A DNA stretch of 14,971 nt from Dwaynesavagella gallinarum. Lineage in GTDB: Bacteria > Bacillota > Clostridia > Clostridiales > Clostridiaceae. The stretch is from NCBI GenBank assembly GCA_019120235.1, contig DWVN01000049.1, positions 1 through 14,971 on the forward strand. Reading direction: 5' to 3'. Positions 1 through 6,656 of this stretch are shown in pieces; the stretch's first letter is position 1, and the number at the start of each line of letters is the position of its first letter. The position numbers and the translations under genes were made by a program. The notes under the pieces were generated by a model that made no database searches, was not told where the DNA came from, and saw only the letters and a list, made by a program, of their open reading frames with translations.

Positions 1-929
1 ATTCCAATATAAAGCCATTTATATCTTTGTTGTATTATTCGAATGTTATATTACTTATATTTACAAAGATATTTAGTGAAAAAGTAAATGGTGCGAATGG
101 ATGGATTCAAATAGGTAGTTTTACTTTACAACCTTCTGAGTTTATGAAAATTTCTTTGATTTTAATGTTAGCTAAGGTTATAGATGAGAATGAGGGTAAG
201 ATAAATGAAAAAAATATGATTTTTAAATTAATGTATTATATAATTGTACCTGTTATAGCTATTGTTATTCAACCCGATATGGGAATGACCTTGGTTTGTT
301 TTATAATGAGTATGGGTATTTTATTTGTGGCTGGATTAAATATTAAATTTTTTTTGGGAGGTTTTTTACTTTCTATTTTTTCTGTGTTATTAATTTGGGA
401 TACAGATATTTTACCTCAGTATTGGAAAAGTAGAATAATTTCTTTTCTTAATCCGTCAGCAGATTCTTTAGGAAATGGACTTCAAGTGTTACAGTCTAAG
501 ATTGGGGTAGGGTCTGGAGGAATTTGGGGTAAGCATAATATTCTTTCGGGTAATAATCAAGATAGTTATGTATCTCAGTTCGTGCCTGAACCACAAAATG
601 ATTTTATATTTTCAATTATTGGAGAGTATTGGGGATTCGTAGGTGCTATAGTATTATTAGTTATATTTTTAATTATAATTTTAAGAATGATTAAGGTAGC
701 TAGAAATTCTAAAGATGTTTTTGGAGAATTATTTTGTGTTGGAATGATATTTTACATATTATATTCGGTTTTTCAAAATATTGGAATGACTATAGGATTG
801 TTACCTGTTACTGGTATTAATCTTCCTTTTATAAGTTATGGAGGAAGTTCAATATTAAGTAATATGATTGGTATTGCTATGGTTTTAAATATTAATATGC
901 GTAAAGATCCTATTGCATTTAGTGTTTAG
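1..929 (+). CDS. rodA: RodA/FtsW-family peptidoglycan glycosyltransferase, 5' end cut off by the window
   Basis: This is a SEDS-family membrane glycosyltransferase that polymerises lipid II into peptidoglycan, working with a class B penicillin-binding protein. The frame is open to the left edge (codons from position 3), so the true start lies outside and the TTG at 27 is only an internal codon. Family signatures are visible: the GAxGWIxIG...QPSEFxK segment at nt 90-149 and FVPEPQNDFIF at 579-611. Codon 600-602 is the Asp matching the essential aspartate of RodA. Several hydrophobic segments follow, and the C-terminus contains the typical PFISYGGSS. Position beside spoIVFB and the rplU cluster fits the clostridial arrangement of shape genes (mre/min/rodA) upstream of rplU. 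RodA is preferred over FtsW or SpoVE from that context; the sequence alone supports only the family call. Confidence 0.9.
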   Translation, partial: SNIKPFISLLYYSNVILLIFTKIFSEKVNGANGWIQIGSFTLQPSEFMKISLILMLAKVIDENEGKINEKNMIFKLMYYIIVPVIAIVIQPDMGMTLVCFIMSMGILFVAGLNIKFFLGGFLLSIFSVLLIWDTDILPQYWKSRIISFLNPSADSLGNGLQVLQSKIGVGSGGIWGKHNILSGNNQDSYVSQFVPEPQNDFIFSIIGEYWGFVGAIVLLVIFLIIILRMIKVARNSKDVFGELFCVGMIFYILYSVFQNIGMTIGLLPVTGINLPFISYGGSSILSNMIGIAMVLNINMRKDPIAFSV

Positions 930-1003
930 TTTTTATTAGTTATATAAAGTTAATTCGGGAAATATATTTATAAAATAATTAATTAAATTTTATAGGTGTA
1001 TTT

Positions 1004-1861
1004 TTGTATAGTGATTATAGAATATTAAAATTCATTTTAATTATTTTATATTGTGTTATTTTTATAAAGAATATCGAGTATGTTTTATTTTCAGTTTTGG
1101 CTATTTGTATACACGAATTAGCACATATTGTATTTTTGAAAATTAGTGGTGTAAGTATAGTAAATTTTAAAGTTTCATTTTTAGGTTTTGAAATATATTT
1201 AAGAGAAAAAAAATGTATTAATAGGGAACTTATTGTATATTTTGTAGGAAGTTTATCTAATATATTGATTGGTATTTTATTTTTGGTTATTAAAAATATA
1301 TTTACTGTGGAGATTTTTGATAAATTTATAATTGTTAATTTTGTAATTGGATTTGTAAATTTGATTCCGGTATTTCCTTTAGATGGTGCTATTATTCTTA
1401 AAAATATATTATTTAGAAAGTTTAGATTAAATACTGCAGTGTTTATAAGTATTTTTGTAAGTGTATTTTTAGCAATTATTATATTGATATTTATTATGAG
1501 TTTATTTTTAAAATTTTCATTTATTAATATTACTTATGTAGTAGTGTTTATTTTTGTAATTGTAAGTACATATAAAGAGTATAGGTTATTTATAAGTACT
1601 TTTGTAGTTAGTAAAATTGATTATAAAAAATATTTGTTTTTGAAAGAAAAGTATCTTAAGACTGTTTTAATTTCAGTGACTTATGATACTGAATTATTAG
1701 ATCTAATTAGATTATATAAGTTTAGTAGATTCTCAGTATTTTGTTTTTTAGATGGTGAACTTAAAATTATAGGAATGATGAACGAATTTAATGTATTGGA
1801 ATGTTATAAGAAATTTGGAAATATTACGATTAGGAAGTATTATGAAAAAAATTTAAAATAG
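1004..1861 (+). CDS. spoIVFB: SpoIVFB-like site-2 protease (M50) with C-terminal CBS domain
   Basis: This is a membrane metalloprotease of the S2P/M50 family. In Bacillus, SpoIVFB cleaves pro-sigma-K inside the outer forespore membrane. The zinc motif HELAH is at residues 37-41 in a hydrophobic helix, and the second motif, NLIPVFPLDG, is at 119-128 with the third ligand Asp127. Further hydrophobic segments lie around 80-98, 105-122 and 143-190. Residues about 220-283 look like one CBS domain, as in SpoIVFB, which senses ATP. The start is TTG at 1004, five bases after AGGTG. It follows rodA by about 75 bp, and its stop codon lies inside the terminator hairpin. A location just before rplU matches Bacillus and Clostridia, but its usual partner spoIVFA is not immediately upstream. 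Another M50 protease is possible, though length, CBS domain and context favour SpoIVFB. Confidence 0.88.
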   Translation: MYSDYRILKFILIILYCVIFIKNIEYVLFSVLAICIHELAHIVFLKISGVSIVNFKVSFLGFEIYLREKKCINRELIVYFVGSLSNILIGILFLVIKNIFTVEIFDKFIIVNFVIGFVNLIPVFPLDGAIILKNILFRKFRLNTAVFISIFVSVFLAIIILIFIMSLFLKFSFINITYVVVFIFVIVSTYKEYRLFISTFVVSKIDYKKYLFLKEKYLKTVLISVTYDTELLDLIRLYKFSRFSVFCFLDGELKIIGMMNEFNVLECYKKFGNITIRKYYEKNLK

Positions 1862-1892
1862 ATTGGGAAATATTTTCCCAATCTATTTTTTT
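1859..1892. terminator. Bidirectional Rho-independent terminator, spoIVFB / small minus-strand ORF
   Basis: A perfect 12-bp inverted repeat (1859-1870 with 1874-1885, loop TAT) contains the spoIVFB stop codon and is followed by seven T on the plus strand. On the minus strand it is followed by a T-rich tail (TATTTTAAATTTTTTTC), so it can also end the convergent transcript of the 23-residue peptide gene. Confidence 0.9.
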
Positions 1893-1962
1893 AATTTAAT
1901 ACAAGACCGATAAATAAAATGAATATTATCCAAAATGAAAATAATGCAACCTGAAGTTTCAT
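1891..1962 (-). CDS. Small single-span membrane peptide (23 aa), unrecognised
   Basis: A short minus-strand gene: ATG at 1962-1960, 23 codons, stop TAA at 1893-1891. The peptide starts MKLQVALFSFW and continues IIFILFIGLVLN. It has one positive charge near the N-terminus, then an almost unbroken hydrophobic stretch from residue 5 to the end, as in single-span membrane peptides. Support for real expression is good. AGGAG sits at 1974-1970, seven bases before the ATG. A TTGTAA-N17-TATAAT promoter lies upstream, and the terminator beyond the stop works in this direction. It is the only gene on its transcript. Size and shape recall accessory subunits of membrane complexes (KdpF and CydX types) or small regulatory or toxin-like peptides, but no family motif is visible, so no function is assigned. 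Confidence 0.65.
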   Translation of the reverse strand: MKLQVALFSFWIIFILFIGLVLN

Positions 1963-2002
1963 TTAATATCTCCTGCAATATATTTGTGCAAATACGATGA
2001 CA

Positions 2003-2031
2003 ATTATAATATAAAATTTTAAAATTTACAA
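2003..2031 (-). promoter_or_regulatory. Promoter of the 23-aa membrane peptide gene
   Basis: Read on the minus strand, TTGTAA (2031-2026) and a perfect TATAAT (2008-2003) are separated by exactly 17 bases. Transcription would start near 1996, giving a leader of about 34 bases before the ATG at 1962. It is divergent from the rplU promoter, with about 17 bp between the two -35 boxes. Confidence 0.65.
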
Positions 2032-2048
2032 TATAAATATGTTTATAT

Positions 2049-2077
2049 TTGCATTTTTTCATGAAATATGTTACAAT
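2049..2077 (+). promoter_or_regulatory. Promoter of the rplU operon
   Basis: TTGCAT (2049-2054) and TACAAT (2072-2077) are separated by 17 bases. The -10 box is one base off consensus and the -35 box is weak. A start near 2084 would place the whole L21-type leader at the 5' end of the transcript. Confidence 0.6.
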
Positions 2078-2083
2078 CTCTCA

Positions 2084-2155
2084 AGTAACCGCACTTTATA
2101 GGTATTTAAGATAATGGTTCACCTATTGGGGCGAGTCTTATTTTTATTGAGGAGG
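2084..2155 (+). promoter_or_regulatory. L21-type ribosomal protein leader in the rplU mRNA
   Basis: About 75 bases lie between the predicted transcription start and rplU. The segment AAGTAACCGCACTTTATAGG resembles the conserved part of the Firmicutes L21 leader. ATAGGT at 2098-2103 is complementary to ACCTAT at 2121-2126, and TAAGA at 2107-2111 to TCTTA at 2136-2140. CGC at 2090-2092 can also meet GCG at 2131-2133, so alternative or pseudoknotted folds are possible. The leader likely provides feedback control of rplU, prp and rpmA by a ribosomal protein. That role is inferred from the leader class. An ATG at 2114 inside it is in frame with rplU but has no ribosome binding site. Confidence 0.65.
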
Positions 2156-2161
2156 TTTTTT

Positions 2162-2476
2162 ATGTATGCTATTATAGAAACTGGTGGAAAACAGTATAAA
2201 GTAAAAGAAGGGGACATTATATACATAGAAAAATTGGATTTGAATGCTAATGATTCATGTGAGTTTAACAATGTTTTAGCTGTTTTTGGCGAAGGTTCAA
2301 ATGTTAAATTTGGAAAACCTTTTGTGGATGGAGCTAAGGTTAAAGCAAGTGTTGTTGCTCAAGTTAAAGGTAAAAAAATAATAGTTTTTAAATATAAGCC
2401 AAAGAAAGATTATAGAAGAAAAAATGGACATAGACAGCCTTATACAAAGGTAAAGATTGAAAAGATAGAGGCTTAG
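2162..2476 (+). CDS. rplU: 50S ribosomal protein L21
   Basis: L21 binds 23S rRNA in the large subunit and contacts L20. The protein is 104 residues, the usual length, and begins MYAIIETGGKQYKV, the diagnostic N-terminus of the family. The basic C-terminal part KPKKDYRRKNGHRQPYTKVKI also matches. The start is ATG 2162, with GAGGAGG at 2149-2155 six bases before it. The longer frame from 2114 is rejected because it runs through the leader RNA and adds 16 residues not found in L21. It is first gene of rplU-prp-rpmA, an order conserved across Firmicutes, and is probably controlled by the leader upstream. Confidence 0.97.
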   Translation: MYAIIETGGKQYKVKEGDIIYIEKLDLNANDSCEFNNVLAVFGEGSNVKFGKPFVDGAKVKASVVAQVKGKKIIVFKYKPKKDYRRKNGHRQPYTKVKIEKIEA

Positions 2477-2478
2477 TT

Positions 2479-2814
2479 TTGATTAATATACGATTAGTTC
2501 GTAAAAATGATAATTTTATTAAATTAGAAGTATGTGGTCATTCAGGTTATGATATATTAGGTAGAGATATTGTTTGTGCTGCGGTTTCTACTATTACTCA
2601 AGGTGTTGTTATTGGGTTAGAGGAAGTTATATGTAAAGATTTTTATTATCGTATAGATGATAAAAATGCTTCTGTTTTTATAGACATTTCTCGTTATGAT
2701 AAAGGTAATATGAGTAAAGCACAAATATTATTAAATACTTTTAAGTATACTATTGATAGTTTGATTTTAGATTATGGAAAATATATTAAAATGAGAATTG
2801 AGGAGGAGCAATAA
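2479..2814 (+). CDS. prp: Ribosomal-processing cysteine protease Prp
   Basis: Prp (formerly YsxB) removes the N-terminal extension of ribosomal protein L27, a step essential in Staphylococcus aureus. The protein has 111 residues, with the catalytic pair in the expected places: His21 in CGHSGY and Cys33 in DIVCAAVS. The start is TTG 2479, two bases after the rplU stop, with AGAGG about seven bases upstream inside the end of rplU, so translation is probably coupled. It lies between rplU and rpmA. The neighbouring L27 keeps a matching cleavage site, which supports the function directly. Confidence 0.93.
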   Translation: MINIRLVRKNDNFIKLEVCGHSGYDILGRDIVCAAVSTITQGVVIGLEEVICKDFYYRIDDKNASVFIDISRYDKGNMSKAQILLNTFKYTIDSLILDYGKYIKMRIEEEQ

Positions 2815-2816
2815 GG

Positions 2817-3104
2817 ATGAGAATTAATATTCAATTGTTTGCATCTAAAAAAGGTGTTGGTAGCTCCAAGAATGGTAGAGAAAGTCATTCGAAAAGACTT
2901 GGGGTTAAAAGATCAGATGGTCAATTTGTTTTGGCTGGTAACATATTGATGAGACAAAGAGGTACCAAAATTCATCCAGGTACTAATGTTGGTCTAGGTA
3001 AAGATCATACTCTTTTTGCAAAAGTTGATGGTGTTGTTAGATTTGAAACATTCGGTAAAAACAAAAAGAGAGCTAGTGTTTATCCAGTTGAAGTGAGTAT
3101 TTAG
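2817..3104 (+). CDS. rpmA: 50S ribosomal protein L27 with Prp-cleavable N-terminal extension
   Basis: L27 sits at the peptidyl transferase centre, where its mature N-terminus reaches towards the tRNA acceptor ends. The 95-residue protein begins MRINIQLFASKKGVGSSKNG. The usual mature start, (A/S)xKKGxGS, is preceded by a nine-residue extension ending in QLFA. Cleavage after Phe8 would expose ASKKG, which agrees with the Prp site known from Firmicutes. The core GRESHSKRLGVKRSDGQ and the conserved IHPGTNVG are present. ATG 2817 follows the prp stop by two bases, with AGGAGGA at 2801-2807 inside the prp tail. Confidence 0.97.
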   Translation: MRINIQLFASKKGVGSSKNGRESHSKRLGVKRSDGQFVLAGNILMRQRGTKIHPGTNVGLGKDHTLFAKVDGVVRFETFGKNKKRASVYPVEVSI

Positions 3105-3128
3105 TTTTATTTAATATTTTAAAAGACA

Positions 3129-3165
3129 GGGTGGTTAATTTTTATGTTAATCATCCTAATTTTTT
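3129..3165 (+). terminator. Candidate terminator or attenuator between rpmA and obgE
   Basis: GGGTGGTTAA at 3129-3138 pairs with TTAATCATCC at 3147-3156 over ten pairs, two of them G-U, with an 8-base loop. TAA and six T (3160-3165) follow. It would end the ribosomal-protein transcript at least partly and leave obgE on a lower level. I see no strong promoter between it and obgE, so read-through is likely. Confidence 0.6.
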
Positions 3166-3194
3166 ATAAAAATATTCTGATGGAAGGTGAATTT

Positions 3195-4490
3195 ATGTTT
3201 GTAGATGTGGCAAAAATTTATGTGCGTTCTGGAAAGGGAGGAGATGGATGTGTTTCTTTTAGGCGTGAAAAATATGTTCCATTAGGTGGGCCGGATGGTG
3301 GTGATGGAGGAAATGGAGGAGATGTATTATTTGAAGTTGATAACAACATAAATACGTTAATCGATTTTAAATATAATAGAAAATTTATTGCAGAAAACGG
3401 TGAAAATGGTGGCACGTGTAAATGTTATGGAAAAGATGGAAAAGATGTTGTTATAAAGGTTCCAGAAGGTACTATAATTCGTCATGCTGAAAGTGGAAAA
3501 ATTATTGCTGATCTATCTGATAAGAATCAAAGATTTTTGTTATTGAAAGGAGGAAAAGGAGGAAAGGGAAATTGTAAGTTTTGTACTCCAACTAGGCAAT
3601 CTCCAGATTTTGCAGAACCAGGTATGCCTCATGATGAAATGGAATTAATTTTAGAATTAAAATTAATTGCAGATGTAGGTCTTATTGGTTTTCCTAATGT
3701 AGGGAAATCTACATTAATTTCAAAAGTTACCAATGCTAAGCCTAAAATTGCAAATTATCATTTTACTACATTACATCCTAATTTAGGTGTTGTTGATTAT
3801 AAGGGTATAAAAGGATTTGTTATAGCAGATATACCAGGAATTATTGAGGGTGCTTCTAAGGGAATTGGTCTTGGACTTGAATTTTTAAAACATATTGAAA
3901 GGACAAGGGTTCTTGTACATATATTAGACGCTTCAGAAATTGAGGGAAGAGATTCTTTTGAGGATTTTAAATTGATTAATAATGAATTGAAGCAGTATAA
4001 TTCTGTTTTAAGCAGTCGTCCTCAGATTGTAGCACTTAATAAAAGTGATATAGTGTTTGGAGAAGATAAAGGAAGATTAAAAAGATTAAAATCTAATATA
4101 AATTCTTTAGGATATGAAAATATATTTGAAATTTCAGCAGTTACAGGTGAAGGAGTTTTAGAGTTATTAAGTAAGGTGAAAGAAATTGTGGATAATACGC
4201 CTAAAACTATTTTAGATTTTAGTGATGAAGATATGTATGTGTTTGAACCAAAAAGATTTACTTATGAAATCTCAAAAGAAACTGATGATTTTGGAGAAGA
4301 ATATTATTTAGTTACAGGAAGTTTTGTGGAAAGGCTTTTGAATTCTGTTAATATTTATAATTTTACTTCCCTTAGATATTTTCATAAAGTTTTGAAAAAT
4401 AAAGGTGTAATTGATGAATTGAAAAAAATTGGGGTTAAAGATGGAGATCTAGTAAAATTAAATGAGTTTGAATTTGAGTTTATGGGATAA
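3195..4490 (+). CDS. obgE: Obg GTPase (ribosome biogenesis and stress/sporulation control)
   Basis: This essential GTPase associates with the 50S subunit; in Bacillus it also links to sporulation and the stress response. The protein has 431 residues in three parts. The glycine-rich Obg domain covers 1-158 (SFRREKYVPLGGPDGGDGG). The G domain has P-loop GFPNVGKST at 165-173, DIPG at 212-215, NKSD at 282-285 and SAV at 314-316. The C-terminal OCT domain spans about 340-431. The start is ATG 3195, five bases after AAGGTG. The upstream in-frame ATG at 3144 lies in the terminator-like hairpin loop and would add 17 residues foreign to the family. Cys75, Cys77, Cys127 and Cys130 occupy two tip loops of the Obg domain, which is noted as unusual. 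Confidence 0.97.
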   Translation: MFVDVAKIYVRSGKGGDGCVSFRREKYVPLGGPDGGDGGNGGDVLFEVDNNINTLIDFKYNRKFIAENGENGGTCKCYGKDGKDVVIKVPEGTIIRHAESGKIIADLSDKNQRFLLLKGGKGGKGNCKFCTPTRQSPDFAEPGMPHDEMELILELKLIADVGLIGFPNVGKSTLISKVTNAKPKIANYHFTTLHPNLGVVDYKGIKGFVIADIPGIIEGASKGIGLGLEFLKHIERTRVLVHILDASEIEGRDSFEDFKLINNELKQYNSVLSSRPQIVALNKSDIVFGEDKGRLKRLKSNINSLGYENIFEISAVTGEGVLELLSKVKEIVDNTPKTILDFSDEDMYVFEPKRFTYEISKETDDFGEEYYLVTGSFVERLLNSVNIYNFTSLRYFHKVLKNKGVIDELKKIGVKDGDLVKLNEFEFEFMG

Positions 4491-4526
4491 AATAATCTTA
4501 AAAAATTTAATTGAAGGTGTTTAACT

Positions 4527-5129
4527 TTGAAGTTTGGAATTTTTGGGGGAACATTTAATCCAATTCATAATGGACATATAAATATAGCTTTAAAAATTTA
4601 TGATAAATTTTCTCTAGATAAAATTTTGTTTATGCCTAATAAAATACCACCACACAAAAATATCAAAAATGTATTGGATGAGAAAATTCGTCTTGATATG
4701 ATTAATATTGCTATAAAAAATTATGAATTTTTGGATATTGAAGATTATGAATTAAAAAAAGATAATATTTCCTATACTTATGAAAGTTTAGAGTATTTAG
4801 ATAGGATATATAAGGGAATTGAATTATTTTTTATAATAGGTTCAGATAGTTTTCTTAATTTTGATAAATGGCAGAAAATTGAAAGAATTTTTAGAAGTTC
4901 AAATATTGTTGTTTATTTGAGAAAAGAAGCTCATAAAGATAGAATAATTAAAATTAAAGAAAGATATGAAGAGCTTTATAAGGGAAAAATATATTTATTT
5001 TTTGATAAAATAATAGATATATCTTCTACAGAAATTCGTGAAAAAATATTTAATGGAGATGATATATCTAATTTAGTTCCTAAGTGTGTGTATGAATATA
5101 TAATTTCAAAAGGATTATATAGGGAGTAA
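4527..5129 (+). CDS. nadD: Nicotinate-nucleotide adenylyltransferase
   Basis: NadD joins nicotinic acid mononucleotide and ATP to give deamido-NAD, the penultimate step of NAD synthesis in the cytoplasm. The 200-residue protein shows the nucleotidyltransferase signature GGTFNPIHNGH at residues 7-17, GSDSF at 105-109, and the ATP-binding ISSTEIR at 165-171. Length is normal. The start is TTG 4527, seven bases after GAAGGTG and 36 bases after obgE. The obgE-nadD-yqeK order is common in Clostridia and Bacilli. Confidence 0.96.
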   Translation: MKFGIFGGTFNPIHNGHINIALKIYDKFSLDKILFMPNKIPPHKNIKNVLDEKIRLDMINIAIKNYEFLDIEDYELKKDNISYTYESLEYLDRIYKGIELFFIIGSDSFLNFDKWQKIERIFRSSNIVVYLRKEAHKDRIIKIKERYEELYKGKIYLFFDKIIDISSTEIREKIFNGDDISNLVPKCVYEYIISKGLYRE

Positions 5130-5132
5130 ATT

Positions 5133-5717
5133 ATGGATTTTGAAAAAATAGATAGTTATTTGAAAGAAAATTTAAATGAGTTTAGATATCAACATACTTT
5201 AAGGGTTGTTGATATGGGAATTATTTTAGCTAATAAGCATGGGTATGATGATATTTTAAAAGTTAAGCTTGCTTGTTATTTTCATGATGCTGGAAAAAAT
5301 TTATCTCCTAATAAAATTTTAGATATGGTTTCAAATGAAGGATATAAACTTACATGTGAAGAAATTGAAAATATTCATATTTATCATGGTGTTGCTTCTA
5401 TGATTATTGCACGTGATAAATTTAATATTAATGACATGGAAGTTTTAAATGCTATAAAAAATCACGTTACAGGTGTAGAAAAAATGACTATTCTTGATAA
5501 AATTGTTTTTTTGGCTGATTTTTTTGAAATAGGTAGGGATTTTGATAGAGTTCATAAATCAAGAGATGCAGCTATAATAGATCTAAATTTAGATGAGGCT
5601 TTAATTTTAGCATATGATTCTACAATTAATGAGTTGGTTTCAAAAAGAAGATTCATACATGAAAATACTATAAGGGCAAGAAATTTTATTTTAAGAAAAC
5701 TTAATAATTGTTGTTGA
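5133..5717 (+). CDS. yqeK: YqeK-type HD-domain hydrolase (symmetrical Ap4A hydrolase)
   Basis: YqeK proteins cleave diadenosine tetraphosphate symmetrically to two ADP. The 194-residue protein carries the HD-domain metal ligands in family order: His21 (RYQHTLRV), His51-Asp52 (YFHDAGK), His85 (YHGVA), His111 (NHVTG) and the LDKIVFLADFFE segment at 121-132. ATG 5133 follows nadD by three bases, with a GGGAG ribosome binding site inside the nadD stop region, so the two are translated together. The stop overlaps the next start. In many Firmicutes rsfS (ybeB) follows yqeK; here a pseudouridine synthase does. Confidence 0.93.
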   Translation: MDFEKIDSYLKENLNEFRYQHTLRVVDMGIILANKHGYDDILKVKLACYFHDAGKNLSPNKILDMVSNEGYKLTCEEIENIHIYHGVASMIIARDKFNINDMEVLNAIKNHVTGVEKMTILDKIVFLADFFEIGRDFDRVHKSRDAAIIDLNLDEALILAYDSTINELVSKRRFIHENTIRARNFILRKLNNCC

Positions 5718-6640
5718 TGAAAGGAATTTTTGAAAGCTTGAATTTTTTAAAATATAAAATTTTACATGATATTAAAGATGTTAAAATAAGGGATTATTTA
5801 AAGTATGAAAAAGGATTAAGTTCTAGATTTATTAAACAGGCATCTATTGAAAGAAGGGTTTTGGTTAATGGTTCTAGTGTAAAATTGAACTATTACCTTA
5901 AAAAAGGTGATGAGATTAATATAAAAATAAATAGAAAAGATGAAACTCAAAATATAGAGCCGATTTTTATGGAGTTAGATATTATTTATGAAGATGAATT
6001 TATACTTGTTATAAATAAACCTCCATTTATAGTTGTTCATCCAAGTAAAAGCCATGAAATATCTCTTGCAAATGGTATTATGTATCATTTTAAAGTTAAT
6101 AATAGTGATTCTATTGTTAGGCTTGTAAATAGACTTGATATGAATACTTCAGGAATGTTGGTTGTTGCGAAAAATCAATATTCTCATATGTTTTTGTCCA
6201 AACTTATTCAAGAGAATATTTTTAAGAAGGAGTATCTAGCAATTGTTCATGGAAATCTTAAAGAGGTTGAGGGAGTTATAGAGAAAAATATTTTTAGACC
6301 ATCAGATGATTCAATTAAAAGAGTTGTTCATAATACAGAAGGGCAATATGCTAAGACCATTTATAAAGTTATTGAACGATATGAAAATAGTGATCTAGTT
6401 AATGTTTTAATAGAAACTGGCAGAACTCATCAAATAAGAGTACATATGAATTATTTAGGACATCCTATAGTTGGAGATGATTTGTATGGATTTGAAAATT
6501 CTGAGGTTAAAAGACAATTGCTTCATGCACATAAGATAAAATTTCATCATCCATATACAAAAGAAGTGTTAACTTTTAAATGTCCGATGCCTGATGATAT
6601 GTTAAATTATATAGAAAAGCAAAATAATCTTAAAATTTAG
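5717..6640 (+). CDS. RluA/RluD-family pseudouridine synthase
   Basis: This enzyme isomerises uridine to pseudouridine in rRNA or tRNA. The chosen ATG 5717 gives 307 residues and overlaps the yqeK stop (TGATG), implying translational coupling. No Shine-Dalgarno sequence is visible, and a TTG at 5738 behind AAAGGA is an alternative. Residues about 20-72 form an S4-like RNA-binding domain (YLKYEKGLSSRFIKQA...RVLVNG). The catalytic segment VNRLDMNTSG at 137-146 holds Asp141, with Asn where many members have His (HRLD). The family block GRTHQIRVHMNYLGHPIVGD starts at residue 235. Family assignment is secure, but the RluD, RluC or YlyB target cannot be told from sequence. The gene ends in the stem of a strong terminator. 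Confidence 0.92.
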   Translation: MKGIFESLNFLKYKILHDIKDVKIRDYLKYEKGLSSRFIKQASIERRVLVNGSSVKLNYYLKKGDEINIKINRKDETQNIEPIFMELDIIYEDEFILVINKPPFIVVHPSKSHEISLANGIMYHFKVNNSDSIVRLVNRLDMNTSGMLVVAKNQYSHMFLSKLIQENIFKKEYLAIVHGNLKEVEGVIEKNIFRPSDDSIKRVVHNTEGQYAKTIYKVIERYENSDLVNVLIETGRTHQIRVHMNYLGHPIVGDDLYGFENSEVKRQLLHAHKIKFHHPYTKEVLTFKCPMPDDMLNYIEKQNNLKI

Positions 6641-6656
6641 ATTATTTTGCTTTTTT
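6615..6656. terminator. Bidirectional terminator between the rplU-rluA run and the carboxypeptidase gene
   Basis: A perfect 16-bp inverted repeat (6615-6630 with 6639-6654) has an 8-base loop. The last codons of the pseudouridine synthase lie within it. The plus strand ends in TTTTTT, and the minus strand ends in TTTT after the same GC core, so it serves both convergent genes. Confidence 0.9.

Noticed and set aside
2114..2161. ATG at 2114 as start of rplU
   Set aside because: It lies inside the L21-type leader without an SD; ATG 2162 has GAGGAGG and gives the family N-terminus.
3144..3194. ATG at 3144 as start of obgE or as a leader peptide
   Set aside because: It sits in the hairpin loop and is in frame with obgE, so it is not a separate peptide; Obg proteins begin at the MFVD segment encoded from 3195.
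3218..3415. 65-codon minus-strand frame inside obgE
   Set aside because: Proline-rich shadow of the glycine-rich Obg domain; no SD or family likeness.
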